Assembly (NCBI GenBank): GCA_035714365.1
Contig: DASTMB010000025.1
Location: 17,024 to 81,023, forward strand
DNA from: Mycobacteriales bacterium
Lineage (GTDB): Bacteria > Actinomycetota > Actinomycetes > BP-191
Direction of reading: 5' to 3'
DNA length: 64,000 nt
A program made the position numbers and the translations under genes. Positions within the stretch are counted from its first letter, which is position 1; every line of letters begins with the position of its first letter. Under the pieces are notes generated by a model. That model was not told the DNA's origin. It was given only the letters and a program-made list of their open reading frames with translations, and did no database searches. This document shows positions 19,048 to 28,413 of this stretch, one piece after another.

Positions 19048-19812
19048 TCACACGAGCGATGTGGAGCAGACCGGGTACGGCCCGCCGCCGAGGCCCGCCC
19101 TGGTCAGCAGCGTGCGGTACGTCGGGGCGTTGCGCCGCCGGCAGATCGCGCGGGCGGTGATGGGCCCCTTCAGGTACACGACGTGCACCTCGCGACCGTC
19201 CAGGACGACGACCTGCTTGTCGTCCGTCTTGAGCACCCACCCCGCGTGCACGGTGCCGTCCGCGAGCCGGAACACCTCGAACGGCACCCACGGCTCGTCG
19301 CCCGCGACCATGCCGTACACGAGGAGGAGCGTCGCGGGCACGAGCCAGAGCAGACCGACCCCGATCGCGACGTAGCGCAGGATGCGGTCCGCCCGTGTCC
19401 GGTCCGTGCCCGGCCCCATGAGGCGGCGGACCACCGGCGCGAACGCCCACGCCGCCACCAGGATCACGACCGTCATGGGAGGCAGCGGCTGCGTCGCCAG
19501 GAGCAGGACCAGCGGCAGCCCGAGCAGCCACACCAGCCGCGGGTGCGCGAGCGGCGCGGATCCGGTCGCCCCCACGACGGCCACCAGCGCGATGACGAGT
19601 CCGAACGACAGCAGCGCCAGCACCGTCCCGACGACGAGCGTCCCCACGTCCGTCTCGCGGAGGATCGCGAGCGCCGTCTGCTCGTTCCAGCGCGCGACGC
19701 CCATGATCCGCGACGCCGTTACCGCGACACCGAGCGCCGCGAGCACCTGGCCCGGGTGCGCCGTCACCGCGCGCCGTGTCACGTCCCACACGCGCGCCTG
19801 CCACGTCTCCAT
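19048..19812 (-). CDS. Membrane protein of unknown function with four to five helices
   Basis: This 254-residue protein has hydrophobic spans near residues 20-35, 52-80, 88-125 (LVWLLGLPLVLLLATQPL, then PPMTVVILVAAWAFAP) and 143-167. A soluble C-terminal part of about 85 residues follows (FEVFRLADGTVHAGWVLKTDDKQVVVLDG), rich in beta strands and perhaps an SH3-like barrel. No family is recognised. The ATG has a GGGGGAA site 5 nt upstream. It follows udgX on the same strand with a short gap and may be co-transcribed. Confidence 0.7.
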   Translation of the reverse strand: METWQARVWDVTRRAVTAHPGQVLAALGVAVTASRIMGVARWNEQTALAILRETDVGTLVVGTVLALLSFGLVIALVAVVGATGSAPLAHPRLVWLLGLPLVLLLATQPLPPMTVVILVAAWAFAPVVRRLMGPGTDRTRADRILRYVAIGVGLLWLVPATLLLVYGMVAGDEPWVPFEVFRLADGTVHAGWVLKTDDKQVVVLDGREVHVVYLKGPITARAICRRRNAPTYRTLLTRAGLGGGPYPVCSTSLV

Positions 19813-19835
19813 CGACGTTCCCCCGTTCCTCCGGC

Positions 19836-20462
19836 TCAGCCGGACGCGATCTCCTTGGCCACGACGGTGAGGTCGGCGACGAGGCGGTCGAACTCGGCCG
19901 CGCGGTTCTCCTCGCCGGGTGAGCGCAGGATCGACGACGGGTGCACCGTCGCCACGAGCCGGGATGCGGGCGGCAGGTCGAAGACCTGCCCGCGCGACTG
20001 CGTCACCTTGAACGTGCGTCCCATGAGCGCCTGCGCGGCGGTGGCGCCGAGGGCGACGACCAGCCGGGGTCGCAGCACCGCGAGCTCGGCATCGAGCCAC
20101 GGCTTGCAGGCCCCGATCTCGCGAGTGTCGGGCTTGGCGTGGATGCGGCGCTTGCCGTTGGGCGACGGCGTCCACTTGAAGTGCTTCACCGTGTTCGTCA
20201 GGTAGACGGACTCGCGCGGGATCCCGGCCGCGGACAGCGCCCGGTCGAGCAGGTGGCCGGCCGGGCCGACGAACGGCTCTCCCGCCCGGTCCTCCTGGTC
20301 GCCGGGCTGCTCGCCGACCATGACGACGTCGGCGGACGCGGGGCCGGTGCCGAAGACGGTCTGCGTGCCGAGCTCGTGCAGGTGGCACGCGGTGCAGCCG
20401 GCGGCCGCGGCGCGCAGGGACGTCAGCGACGGCGACGGCGGGACGAACGCGGCGGCGCTCAC
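19836..20462 (-). CDS. udgX: UdgX, uracil-DNA glycosylase that crosslinks to uracil DNA
   Basis: This 208-residue Fe-S uracil-DNA glycosylase of family 4/5 ancestry has motif A GEQPGDQEDRAGEPFVGPAG and motif B VHPSSILR. It also has the loop KRRIHAKP that defines UdgX; its His is residue 108 here. In characterised UdgX this His forms a covalent bond to the abasic sugar after uracil excision. Cluster cysteines C23 and C26 (GCTACH) and C119 (GACKPW) are visible; a fourth Cys ligand is not. I chose the GTG at 20462 because family members start at FVPPSPSL. A longer frame would run into the DUF72 promoter. It diverges from DUF72. Confidence 0.9.
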   Translation of the reverse strand: MSAAAFVPPSPSLTSLRAAAAGCTACHLHELGTQTVFGTGPASADVVMVGEQPGDQEDRAGEPFVGPAGHLLDRALSAAGIPRESVYLTNTVKHFKWTPSPNGKRRIHAKPDTREIGACKPWLDAELAVLRPRLVVALGATAAQALMGRTFKVTQSRGQVFDLPPASRLVATVHPSSILRSPGEENRAAEFDRLVADLTVVAKEIASG

Positions 20463-20470
20463 GGTGACCC

Positions 20471-20498
20471 GCGTACCCGCGACCAACGCCGGGTACGC
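20471..20498. promoter_or_regulatory. Inverted repeat forming paired divergent leaderless promoters
   Basis: The arms GCGTACCCG (20471-20479) and CGGGTACGC (20490-20498) are a perfect 9-bp inverted repeat with a 10-nt spacer. Each arm contains a TACGCN hexamer exactly 7 nt from a start codon: TACGCG before the udgX GTG on the minus strand and TACGCC before the DUF72 ATG on the plus strand. The symmetry suggests two -10 elements under one shared operator or coordinated control. Confidence 0.5.
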
Positions 20499-20506
20499 CA
20501 CCACGT

Positions 20507-21307
20507 ATGACGGTCTGGCTCGGCACCTCCGGCTGGCAGTACCGCGACTGGCGCGGCCCGGTGTACCCGCCGAAGCTCGCGCAGAAGGCGTGGCTCGAGC
20601 ACTACGTGACGATGTTCGACACGGTCGAGGTGAACAACGCGTTCTACCGGCTGCCGGCGGCGGAGACGTTCGCGCAGTGGGGGCGGCGGACGCCGGAGGA
20701 CTTCGTCGTGGTGGTGAAGACGAGCCGGTACCTCACGCACATCAAGCGGCTGAAGGACCCGGAGGAGCCGGTCGACCTGTTCGTCGAACGCGCCAAGCAC
20801 CTGGGCGGCAAGCTCGGTCCGGTGCTGCTCCAGCTCCCGCCGAAGTTCGGGGTGCAGCCGGAACGTCTCGACGCGACGCTGGCCCGCTTCGACGCGCACG
20901 GCGTGAAGGTGGCGGTGGAGGTGCGCGACCCGTCGTGGATGGTGGACGAGGTGCGCGACATCCTCCGCGCGCACAACGCCGCGAGCGTGTGGGCGGACCG
21001 CCGCGAGCACGTCATCACGCCGCTGTGGCGCACCGCGGACTGGGGCTACGTCCGGCTGCACGAGGGGTGGAGCGAGCACCCGCCCTGCTACACGGCGCCG
21101 ACGCTGGACGCGTGGGCGCAGCGCATCAAGGCGTCGCACGCGGACGGCGAGGACGTGTTCGTCTTCTTCAACAACGACCCGCACGGCTGCGCCGTCTACG
21201 ACGCCGGGGTGTTCGCCCGCTCGTGCCAACGGCTCGGCCTGACGGTGACGAACGCGCCCCCGCCGGAGGAGCACCTGCCGGTGCACCCCGAGCCGGTCAC
21301 GGCATGA
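20507..21307 (+). CDS. DUF72 family TIM-barrel protein
   Basis: This 266-residue cytosolic protein has the DUF72/YecE signature GTSGWQYRDWRGPVYPPKL at the start, then FDTVEVNNAFYRLPAAETF, LLQLPPKF, VAVEVRDPSW and VFFNNDPHGCAV. These proteins adopt a TIM barrel related to endonuclease IV. Their biochemical role is not settled, though links to nucleic-acid or Fe-S processes have been suggested. Divergence from a UdgX repair enzyme through a shared symmetrical promoter is mild support for a DNA-related role. Confidence 0.9.
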   Translation: MTVWLGTSGWQYRDWRGPVYPPKLAQKAWLEHYVTMFDTVEVNNAFYRLPAAETFAQWGRRTPEDFVVVVKTSRYLTHIKRLKDPEEPVDLFVERAKHLGGKLGPVLLQLPPKFGVQPERLDATLARFDAHGVKVAVEVRDPSWMVDEVRDILRAHNAASVWADRREHVITPLWRTADWGYVRLHEGWSEHPPCYTAPTLDAWAQRIKASHADGEDVFVFFNNDPHGCAVYDAGVFARSCQRLGLTVTNAPPPEEHLPVHPEPVTA

Positions 21308-21314
21308 TCGGCGC

Positions 21315-22724
21315 GTGACGTACGACGCCGTCGTCGTCGGCGCGGGCCCGAACGGCCTGGCCGCGGCACTGACCATCGCCGGGACCGGCCGCAGCGTCCA
21401 CGTCGTCGAGGCGAACGACACGGCGGGCGGCGGCACGCGGAGCGCGGAGCTGACGCTGCCGGGGTTCGTCCACGACGTCTGCTCCACGATCCACGCGCTG
21501 GTGCCGGCGTCGCCGTTCTTCCGCGGCCGGCCGCCGGACGTGCGGCTGGTGCACCCGGAGGTGCCGTTCGCGCACCCGCTCGACGGCGGCCGCGCGGCGG
21601 TCGTCCACCGCGACGTCGGCGAGACCGCGGACCGCCTCGGCGGCAGCGACGCCCGGAGATACCGAAGGCTGATGGCGCCGCTGGTCGGCCACTGGGAGGG
21701 GCTGGTCGACGGGGTGCTGGCGCCGCTGCGACCGCCGCGGCACCCGCTGACGATGGCGCGGTTCGGGCTGAACGCGATCCGCTCCACCGACGCGCTGGCG
21801 CAGCGGTTCGCGACCGACGAGGCGAGGGCGATCCTCGCCGGGTCCGGCGCGCACTCGATGCTGCCGTTGACGAAGCCGCCGACCGCCGGCGTCTCGCTGA
21901 TGCTGACGTCGCTCGCGCACGCGGTCGGCTGGCCGGCGGTGGAGGGCGGGTCGCAGGTGCTCGCCGACGCGATGGTCCGCGACCTGGAACGCCTCGGCGG
22001 CACGCTGACTCTCGGCACGCCGGTGCGGTCGATGCGCGACGTGCCGAAGGCGAAGGCGGTGCTGTTCGACGTGACGCCGCGCCAGCTCCTCGCGATCACG
22101 GGCGACGCGCTCCCCGCGCGCTACCGCAGGGCGCTGGGCCGCTTCCGTTACGGCCCCGGCGTGTTCAAGGTCGACTGGGCGCTGGACGGCCCGATCCCCT
22201 GGGCCGCAACGGAGGTGGCCAAGGCGGGCACCGTCCACGTCGGCGGCACCATCGAGGAGATCGCCGAGTCGGAGGCCGCCGCCAACGCCGGCCGGCACGC
22301 CGAGCGCCCGTACGTGCTGCTGGTCCAGGCGACGACGTTCGACCCGACGCGCGCGCCTGCCGGGAAGCACACGGCGTGGGCGTACTGCCACGTCCCGTCC
22401 GGTTCCACCGTCGACATGACCGAACGCATCGAGGCGCAGGTGGAGCGGTTCGCGCCCGGCTTCCGCGACCGGATCCTGGCGCGCGCGACCCGCGACTCGA
22501 AGGCGGTCGAGCGCCACGACGAGAACTACGTCGGCGGCGACATCAACGGCGGCGTGCAGGACCTGTGGCAGCAGTTCGCGCGGCCGGTCGCGCGGGTCGT
22601 GCCGTACCGCACGCCGCGCCGCGGCATCTACCTCTGCTCGTCGTCGACACCGCCCGGCGGCGGCGTCCACGGCATGTGCGGCTACTGGGCCGCGAGGGCC
22701 GCGCTGCGCCGGGAGCTGCGCTAG
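21315..22724 (+). CDS. NAD(P)/FAD-dependent oxidoreductase, CrtI/phytoene desaturase-like
   Basis: This 469-residue flavoprotein has the N-terminal dinucleotide fold AVVVGAGPNGLAAALTIA, the extended GG motif VVEANDTAGGGTRSAEL, and the C-terminal FAD segment GIYLCSSSTPPGGGVHGMCGYWAA. This is the COG1233 group, which covers carotenoid desaturases and related isoprenoid or lipid oxidoreductases. No carotenoid synthase or prenyltransferase is adjacent, so the substrate is open. It follows DUF72 by 7 nt and is probably in the same transcript. The stop overlaps the DUF1206 stop on the other strand. Confidence 0.9.
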   Translation: MTYDAVVVGAGPNGLAAALTIAGTGRSVHVVEANDTAGGGTRSAELTLPGFVHDVCSTIHALVPASPFFRGRPPDVRLVHPEVPFAHPLDGGRAAVVHRDVGETADRLGGSDARRYRRLMAPLVGHWEGLVDGVLAPLRPPRHPLTMARFGLNAIRSTDALAQRFATDEARAILAGSGAHSMLPLTKPPTAGVSLMLTSLAHAVGWPAVEGGSQVLADAMVRDLERLGGTLTLGTPVRSMRDVPKAKAVLFDVTPRQLLAITGDALPARYRRALGRFRYGPGVFKVDWALDGPIPWAATEVAKAGTVHVGGTIEEIAESEAAANAGRHAERPYVLLVQATTFDPTRAPAGKHTAWAYCHVPSGSTVDMTERIEAQVERFAPGFRDRILARATRDSKAVERHDENYVGGDINGGVQDLWQQFARPVARVVPYRTPRRGIYLCSSSTPPGGGVHGMCGYWAARAALRRELR

Positions 22725-23548
22725 GAGTTCAGCACCCGGCGGTACCGCGCCTCCACGAACGACCACACGCCGTACGCCGCCAGCCCCACCGCGACGAGCA
22801 CGAGCAACGGCCGCCCGTACGGCACGCCGGCCAGCCGCCGCAGCGCGCCGTCCAGCCCCTCCGCCTGCCGCGGGTCGTACCGCCACGCCGCCTGCACGAG
22901 GAACGACCCGACGAGCGCGAACGCGATCCCGCGCGCGACCAGCCCCGTCACCGCGACGGCGTAGACCCATGGCGCGGCGCGGTCGTTGAGCTCGTGCTCC
23001 TTGAGGTGCTTGCGGTACTTGCCGCTCACGGCGCGCCAGCCGTTGACCACGCCGGCGGCGACGATGCCGAGCCCGACGGCGGCGACGAGCAGCCGGCCCG
23101 CGGGCCAGCCGAGGACGCGGGCGGTGAGGTCCTTGTTCTGCGCGTTCGCGTTGTGGTTGTGGCGGGTCACGGCGAACGCCGCCGTCGACACCGCGAAGCC
23201 GGCGTAGAGGCAGCCCTTGCAGAACGCCGCGAACCGGCCGGCCCAGCCCTTGTCGCCCGGCCGGACCGTCGCCTCCAGCAGCCGCCACACCGCGTACCCG
23301 GCGAAGCCGAACGCCGCCACGACGAGCGCGACGCGGCCCAGCGGGTGGGCGCCGAGCGCGCGCAGCGCGCCCTGCCGATCGGCCTCCGCGTGCGAGCCGC
23401 GCGCGACGTTGGCCGCGAGCACCGCGACGACGAGGTACAGCACGCCGCGCCCCACCAGCCCCAGCCTTGCCAGTCGTTGCACTCCGTCGCTGCGGGCCGC
23501 GCGGTGCCCCGCGGCCGTCGCCTTGCGCCGCGCCGTCGCCGTCGTCAC
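22721..23548 (-). CDS. DUF1206 membrane protein
   Basis: This 275-residue protein has about six hydrophobic segments arranged as three repeated two-helix units, each opening with a LARLGLVGRGVLYLVVA-like motif (residues 26-42, about 103-121, about 205-222). This is the typical DUF1206 architecture. The function is unknown. The GTG start has a GGGAGGG ribosome site 7 nt upstream. It diverges from the small peptide gene that follows. Confidence 0.88.
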   Translation of the reverse strand: MTTATARRKATAAGHRAARSDGVQRLARLGLVGRGVLYLVVAVLAANVARGSHAEADRQGALRALGAHPLGRVALVVAAFGFAGYAVWRLLEATVRPGDKGWAGRFAAFCKGCLYAGFAVSTAAFAVTRHNHNANAQNKDLTARVLGWPAGRLLVAAVGLGIVAAGVVNGWRAVSGKYRKHLKEHELNDRAAPWVYAVAVTGLVARGIAFALVGSFLVQAAWRYDPRQAEGLDGALRRLAGVPYGRPLLVLVAVGLAAYGVWSFVEARYRRVLNS

Positions 23549-23664
23549 GTGTGGACCCTCCCTGGTCGGGGGAGGGCGTACCCGTTCCGGCACCCGCCTA
23601 CGCGGCAGGAGCGCCGCGGCCGCGTGCCGAACAGTCGGTCGTCCCCTCAACGAACGGAGCCCCC

Positions 23665-23847
23665 ATGGCCCGCAAGCTCTACCTGCGCAAGGAGCACCTC
23701 GCCGAGCTGACCGGCGCCGAGCTGACCTCGGTCGCCGGTGGTCAGGTCTCGCTGCTCTGCATCCCGACCCAGTACAACTGCACGGGCTACTACCCGTCGC
23801 TGAACGCGCCGTGCCGGACGCTGAACGACTGCATCCAGACCGGCTGA
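23665..23847 (+). CDS. Small double-glycine leader peptide, candidate RiPP precursor
   Basis: This 60-residue peptide has a ribosome site (CGGAG, 6 nt before ATG). Residues 1-26 read MARKLYLRKEHLAELTGAEL then TSVAGG. This matches the KLxLxKExLxxLTxxELxxVxGG leader used by GG-cleaved ribosomal peptides such as class I lanthipeptide precursors. The predicted 34-residue core has cysteines at 32, 39, 50 and 56 among several Ser and Thr, suited to thioether or disulfide rings. No modifying enzyme, peptidase or ABC exporter lies nearby, so maturation would depend on genes elsewhere. A strong hairpin follows the stop. It could instead be an unmodified secreted Cys-rich peptide. Confidence 0.75.
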   Translation: MARKLYLRKEHLAELTGAELTSVAGGQVSLLCIPTQYNCTGYYPSLNAPCRTLNDCIQTG

Positions 23848-23862
23848 CGCACCCGCACTCCC

Positions 23863-23895
23863 GGCGGCCCCGACGCGCGAGCGTCCGGGGCCGCC
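23863..23895 (+). terminator. GC-rich hairpin after the small peptide gene
   Basis: Arms GGCGGCCCCGACGC (23863-23876) and 23881-23895 pair with a 4-nt loop and one bulged C. There is no T tract. Its position 15 nt after the stop suggests an intrinsic-type terminator that isolates the peptide gene. Confidence 0.6.
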
Positions 23896-23944
23896 GTTGC
23901 GTTGCGGGTGACGCCTGACCTGGCGCGCGGCGCGCCGCGCGCCC

Positions 23945-23950
23945 TAGGGT
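23945..23950 (+). promoter_or_regulatory. -10 box of a leaderless promoter for the membrane hydrolase
   Basis: TAGGGT ends 7 nt before the ATG at 23958, with no Shine-Dalgarno sequence between them. Confidence 0.55.
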
Positions 23951-23957
23951 CGCGATC

Positions 23958-26297
23958 ATGGCCGAGTTCCCGGACGCCGACCTCGGCGGCGTCACCGAGC
24001 TGCGTATCCACGGCGTCTCCGGCACGCCGGTCACGTCGATGCTCCAGCACCCGCATCCGGTGCAGGTGTCCGGCGACAAGCAGGCGGGCTTCTACCGGCG
24101 CGGCGCCGCCGACGACCCGGAGACGCCCGAACGCCGCCCCGACCGGCGGCTCGAGGCGTACTCGTGGGGCGGGCTGACCGCGGGCTCCGGGGCGCGGGCG
24201 TTCTGGCTGCTGCTGCTGCCGTTCACGCTCGTCAACGTCGCGTCGTGGGCGCACCCGGTGCGGCCGGCGACGCGGTTCACGCCGGGCGGGGTGGTGTCCG
24301 GGCTGATCCGCGTCCTCGCGCTCTCCGTCACCGGGACGCTGGTGCTGGGCACGGCGGTGCTGAGCATGGACCTGCTGGCCTGGCAGTGCGGCGCCGACGC
24401 CGAGCGGTGCGCGTCGCGGCACTTCTTCACGGCGTTCCTGGAGAAGGGACGCTGGCACGAGCCGGGGCCGCGGATCGTCGCGGGCGCGGTGGTGCCGCTG
24501 CTCGTCGTCGCGATGCTGTGGTGGCTGTCGCGCAGCACCGGGCGGGCGTACGAGGAGTACTCCGAGCACATCGGCGCGGACGACGTCGAGCTGCCCGGTA
24601 CCGGGCACGACTCGTGCGGCGCGGCCGACCTGGCGCAGCCGCGGTTCTGGTCCGGCGGCGGGCCGCTGCGGCGGCTGCGCGCGCTGCACACCGGCGCGGC
24701 GCTGGCGACGGTCGCCGCGCTGCTCGCGTACCCGGCGCGCCACCACGGCGGCGACGATCGGCGCGTCCTCGGCACCGTCGTCCTCACCGCCGCGCTGGTC
24801 GTCATCGCGGCGGCGCTGGTGCTCGCGGCGACGCCGCTGTCGGGCCGGCGCCGGGAGCTGTTCGAACGCCGCCGTCCCCCGCGCTGGGCCTGCCGCGCGA
24901 TGGACGCGGTGCAGTGGGCGGGGCTGGCGGTGCTGGCGGCGGCGGGCGTCTACGCGTTCACCTGGCACGCGCCGGCGCCGGCCGAGCTGACGATCCTGCC
25001 CGGCCTGCACCACGCCGTGAACCGGCTGCTGCGCGCGCAGATGGTGCTCTGGCTCCTGCTGCTGCTGGCGACGCTGTGGGCGCTGCGGCCGTACCGGCGG
25101 ACCGCGTCGCAGTCGCTGCGCGGGCGGCCGATGTTCCTCGGGCTGACCGGGCCGGTGCTGACCGCGATGGGCGTCGCCGTCGCCGGGACGTACGCCGCGG
25201 GCGTCGCCCACCGGTTCGCGGACTACCTGGGCACGCCGGTGCCGTCGAACGTCCTCGCCGGCGGCGGCGGCGTCGAGCACACCCGCGCGATCCTCGGCGT
25301 GCCGCCGGAGTACTACTGGGGCGGCACGGCGTTCGCGCTGTTCGTCGCGTGCGCGATCGTCACCGGCGTCACGACGGTCGTCTGGAACCGCGTCCACGCC
25401 AAGCGCCGCCGCGCCGCCGTCCGCGCCGAGTACGGCGTGCCGTCCGGCGACGACGAGCGCGTGGCCGCGATCGCCGGCTTCGAGCAGAAGGCGGCGCTGA
25501 CCGACGTCGGCGACGTCGTGCTCGCCGCGGTGCTGGGGCCGTCGCTGCTCGGCACGGTGCTGCTCTGGACGTTCCAGGACCGGATCGACGGGCACGTGCT
25601 GTCGGCGCTGACGACGATCGGCACCTGGCTGGTCGGCGTGTTCGCGCTGGCCGTGATCGGCCTGGGCCGCAGCGCCTACCGCAACGAGGGGCTGCGCCGG
25701 ACCGTCGGCATCATCTGGGACCTGGCGACGTTCTGGCCGCGCGCGGCGCACCCGTTCGCGCCGCCCTGCTACTGCGAGCGCACCGTGCCGGAGCTGCGCC
25801 GCCGGGTCGCCCGGCTGCACGCCGGCGGCGGGCGGGTCGTGCTCTCCGCGCACAGCCAGGGCACCGTCATCGCCGCCGCCGCGGTGCTCCAGCTCGAGCC
25901 CGCCGACCGCGGCCGCGTCGGGCTGGTCACCTACGGCTCGCCGCTGGACCGCCTCTACGCCAGGGCGTTCCCGCACTACTTCGGCGCCGACTCGCTCGCC
26001 GACGTCGCGGGCGTGCTCGGCGGCCGCTGGCGCAACCTCTACCGCCGCACCGACCCGATCGGCGGGCCGGTGGCGCCGCCGGAGACCGGGCGCGACCTGC
26101 TGTTCACGGACCCGGCGTTCGCCAAGGAGGAGTACGAGTTCACCTGGCCGCGCGCGCGGGCGCACTCGGACTACCCGCACGACCCGCGGTTCGCGGAGAC
26201 GGTGACGGCGGTCGCGGACTCGCTCGACCCGCCGCCGGCGATCGCGCTGCCCGACACGGACCCGCCACGACCGCGGCGGCGCCGTACTACGGCGTGA
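23958..26297 (+). CDS. Large polytopic membrane protein with an alpha/beta-hydrolase domain
   Basis: This 779-residue protein opens with [21 protein letters not shown], an oxyanion-type HG motif at the start of a hydrolase domain. It then has at least eight hydrophobic helices between about residues 75 and 565, and returns to a soluble C-terminal domain with the nucleophile elbow SAHSQGT (S633). The hydrolase core is thus split around a membrane block. D685 or D693 and H735 are candidate remaining triad residues, not proven. Proteins of this shape are found in actinobacteria as lipase-like membrane proteins of unknown substrate. Its 3' end overlaps the alcohol dehydrogenase gene by 11 bp. Confidence 0.8.
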   Translation: MAEFPDADLGGVTELRIHGVSGTPVTSMLQHPHPVQVSGDKQAGFYRRGAADDPETPERRPDRRLEAYSWGGLTAGSGARAFWLLLLPFTLVNVASWAHPVRPATRFTPGGVVSGLIRVLALSVTGTLVLGTAVLSMDLLAWQCGADAERCASRHFFTAFLEKGRWHEPGPRIVAGAVVPLLVVAMLWWLSRSTGRAYEEYSEHIGADDVELPGTGHDSCGAADLAQPRFWSGGGPLRRLRALHTGAALATVAALLAYPARHHGGDDRRVLGTVVLTAALVVIAAALVLAATPLSGRRRELFERRRPPRWACRAMDAVQWAGLAVLAAAGVYAFTWHAPAPAELTILPGLHHAVNRLLRAQMVLWLLLLLATLWALRPYRRTASQSLRGRPMFLGLTGPVLTAMGVAVAGTYAAGVAHRFADYLGTPVPSNVLAGGGGVEHTRAILGVPPEYYWGGTAFALFVACAIVTGVTTVVWNRVHAKRRRAAVRAEYGVPSGDDERVAAIAGFEQKAALTDVGDVVLAAVLGPSLLGTVLLWTFQDRIDGHVLSALTTIGTWLVGVFALAVIGLGRSAYRNEGLRRTVGIIWDLATFWPRAAHPFAPPCYCERTVPELRRRVARLHAGGGRVVLSAHSQGTVIAAAAVLQLEPADRGRVGLVTYGSPLDRLYARAFPHYFGADSLADVAGVLGGRWRNLYRRTDPIGGPVAPPETGRDLLFTDPAFAKEEYEFTWPRARAHSDYPHDPRFAETVTAVADSLDPPPAIALPDTDPPRPRRRRTTA

Positions 26298-27456
26298 GCA
26301 CGATCTTGTTGCAGCCCTCCAGCTTGTCGCGGAAGATCCGGTAGCCGCGCGGCGCGTCGGACAGCTTCATGCGGTGCGTGATGACGAACGTCGGGTCGAT
26401 CCGGCCGCTCCTGACGTGGTCGAGCAGCGGCCGCATGTACCGGTGCACGTGGCACTGCCCACTCTTCAGCGTCAGCGACCGGTTGACGATCGCGCCCATC
26501 GGGAACTTGTCCACGAACCCGCCGTAGACGCCCACGACCGACACGATGCCGCCGTTGCGGCAGGCGAGGATCGCCTCGCGCAGCGCGTGCGGCCGGTCGA
26601 ACTCGGTGCGCGCGATCTGCTTCGTCCGGTCGTACGCGTGGATCGCCGGCGTCGCGTGGTGCGCCTCCATGCCGACGGCGTCGATGCACGCGTCCGGGCC
26701 GCGCCCGCCGGTCATGTCGCGCAGCGCCTCGAGGACGTCGACCTCCTCGTAGTTCAACGTCTCCGCGCCGGCCTTGCGCGCGATGTCCAGCCGGTACGGG
26801 AACCGGTCGATCGCGATGACGCGTTCCGCGCCGAGCAGGTACGCGCTCGCGACCGCGAACTGCCCGACCGGCCCCGCGCCCCACACCGCGATGACGTCGC
26901 CCGGCTTGATCTCGCACATCTCCGCGCCCATGAACCCGGTCGGGAAGATGTCGGAGAGGAACAGCACCTGCTCGTCGGTCAGGTCGTCCTCGATCTTCAA
27001 CGGGCCCACGTCGGCGAACGGCACCCGCGCGTACTGCGCCTGCCCGCCGGCGTAGCCGCCCATCATGTGCGAGTAGCCGAAGATGCCGGCGGGGGAGTGG
27101 CCCATCAGCTTCTCGGCCATGGCGGCGTTCGGGTTGGAGTTCTCGCAGAGCGAGTACGCCAGCCGCTCGCAGGCGCCGCAGTGCCCGCACGCGATCGGGA
27201 ACGGCACGACGACGCGGTCGCCGACGCGGAGGTTCGAGACGCCGTTGCCGACCTCGACGACCTCGCCCATGAACTCGTGCCCGAGCACGTCGCCGCGCTT
27301 CAGCGTCGGGATGAAGCCGTTGTACAGGTGCAGGTCCGAGCCGCAGATCGCGGTGGAGGTGATGCGCACGATCGCATCGCGCGCGTTGAGGATCTTCGGG
27401 TCCGGCACCTCCTCCACGGAGATGTCGGTCTTGCCCATCCAGCAGGTGGCACGCAT
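26287..27456 (-). CDS. Zinc-dependent alcohol dehydrogenase, formaldehyde-dehydrogenase-like
   Basis: This 389-residue medium-chain dehydrogenase has catalytic zinc ligands C38, H60 and E61 (ICGSDLH, GHEF), structural zinc cysteines C90, C93, C96 and C104 ([16 protein letters not shown]) and an NAD fold at about 190-215 ([12 protein letters not shown]). The DAVGMEAH segment and the overall length match the glutathione-independent formaldehyde dehydrogenase/threonine-dehydrogenase-like group. The substrate is not certain. It lies just downstream of the SRPBCC gene on the same strand with a 15-bp gap, so they form an operon. Confidence 0.92.
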   Translation of the reverse strand: MRATCWMGKTDISVEEVPDPKILNARDAIVRITSTAICGSDLHLYNGFIPTLKRGDVLGHEFMGEVVEVGNGVSNLRVGDRVVVPFPIACGHCGACERLAYSLCENSNPNAAMAEKLMGHSPAGIFGYSHMMGGYAGGQAQYARVPFADVGPLKIEDDLTDEQVLFLSDIFPTGFMGAEMCEIKPGDVIAVWGAGPVGQFAVASAYLLGAERVIAIDRFPYRLDIARKAGAETLNYEEVDVLEALRDMTGGRGPDACIDAVGMEAHHATPAIHAYDRTKQIARTEFDRPHALREAILACRNGGIVSVVGVYGGFVDKFPMGAIVNRSLTLKSGQCHVHRYMRPLLDHVRSGRIDPTFVITHRMKLSDAPRGYRIFRDKLEGCNKIVLTP

Positions 27457-27471
27457 GTCGTGGGGTCCCTT

Positions 27472-28395
27472 CTACCGGAGCGCCGGCTCGGGCGTCTCGA
27501 CCGGCTGCGCCTTGCGCTGCGCGACCAGGCGGCGCGCCTTCGTGCCGTCCGGGCTGCCGTCGGAGACGACGACCTCGCCGGTCTCGAGGACCTGCTTGCA
27601 GCGCCGCAGGTCGTCGCGGACCTGCTGCTCCGGCTCCTCGCCGAACAGCTTCGCGACGAGCGTCCCCAGCTTGCCGCCGGGCATGTCGTAGTCGAGCTCG
27701 ACGCGGATCTCGGTGCCGCGGCCGCCGGGGGCGGCGGCGAACCGCACGCTGCCGGAGTTCGCGACGTCCGCGCTCGGCACGGACCGCCAGGCGATGAGGC
27801 GGTTCGGCGAGTCGTCGGTGATCTCGGCGTCCCACTCGACGGTCCGCCCGCCCGGCGCCTTCGCGACCCAGTGCGAGCGCATGCCGTTGCGCACGGTCAC
27901 CGACTCGAGGTGCGCCATGAACGTCGGGAGGTTCTCGAGGTCCCGCCAGAACGCGTAGACGTCGGCGGCCGGCCGGTTGACGGTGACCGTCGCGGTCAGG
28001 CTCTTGCGCGGCAGGTCGCCGGCCTGCTTGGCGCGGCGGGCGCGCAGCGCCGTGTACACGTCGAGCGCGGCGATGCCCGCGACGGCCCCGGTGGCGAGCA
28101 GCGCGCGGCGGCGGCGCTCGCCCTCCCGCGACGCGGCGGCGACACCGAGCGCGGCCAGGTCCATCGCGTCGCCGGCGACGCGCGTCACCGTCCAGGTGGC
28201 GCGGCCCGCCAGCAGGCCCGCCGCGTGCACGAGCTCGCGCGCGCCGACGGCGGGGATCAGCGCGCGCGCCGTCGCCGAGTCGTCGACGCCGGCGAGGCGG
28301 GCCACCCTGCGCGGCATCGCGAGCTGCGCGGCGCCGAGGCCGAGGCTGGCCCAGCCGAGGGTCTTGGCGAGACGTTGCGTGGTGGTGTCGGTCAT
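27472..28395 (-). CDS. SRPBCC (START-like) protein with N-terminal membrane segments
   Basis: This 307-residue protein has two parts. Residues about 1-130 contain hydrophobic helices and a conserved LARLAGVDDSATARALIPAVGARELVHAAGLL region. Residues about 130-285 form an SRPBCC/polyketide-cyclase-like domain (TVTVNRPAADVYAFWRDLENLPTFMAHLESV), which makes a hydrophobic ligand pocket. The last 20 residues are charged and disordered. Paired with a zinc dehydrogenase, it may bind a lipid or aldehyde metabolite. That is inference from the neighbourhood. Confidence 0.85.
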   Translation of the reverse strand: MTDTTTQRLAKTLGWASLGLGAAQLAMPRRVARLAGVDDSATARALIPAVGARELVHAAGLLAGRATWTVTRVAGDAMDLAALGVAAASREGERRRRALLATGAVAGIAALDVYTALRARRAKQAGDLPRKSLTATVTVNRPAADVYAFWRDLENLPTFMAHLESVTVRNGMRSHWVAKAPGGRTVEWDAEITDDSPNRLIAWRSVPSADVANSGSVRFAAAPGGRGTEIRVELDYDMPGGKLGTLVAKLFGEEPEQQVRDDLRRCKQVLETGEVVVSDGSPDGTKARRLVAQRKAQPVETPEPALR

Positions 28396-28413
28396 GCGCC
28401 GCCCGTACCCGCG

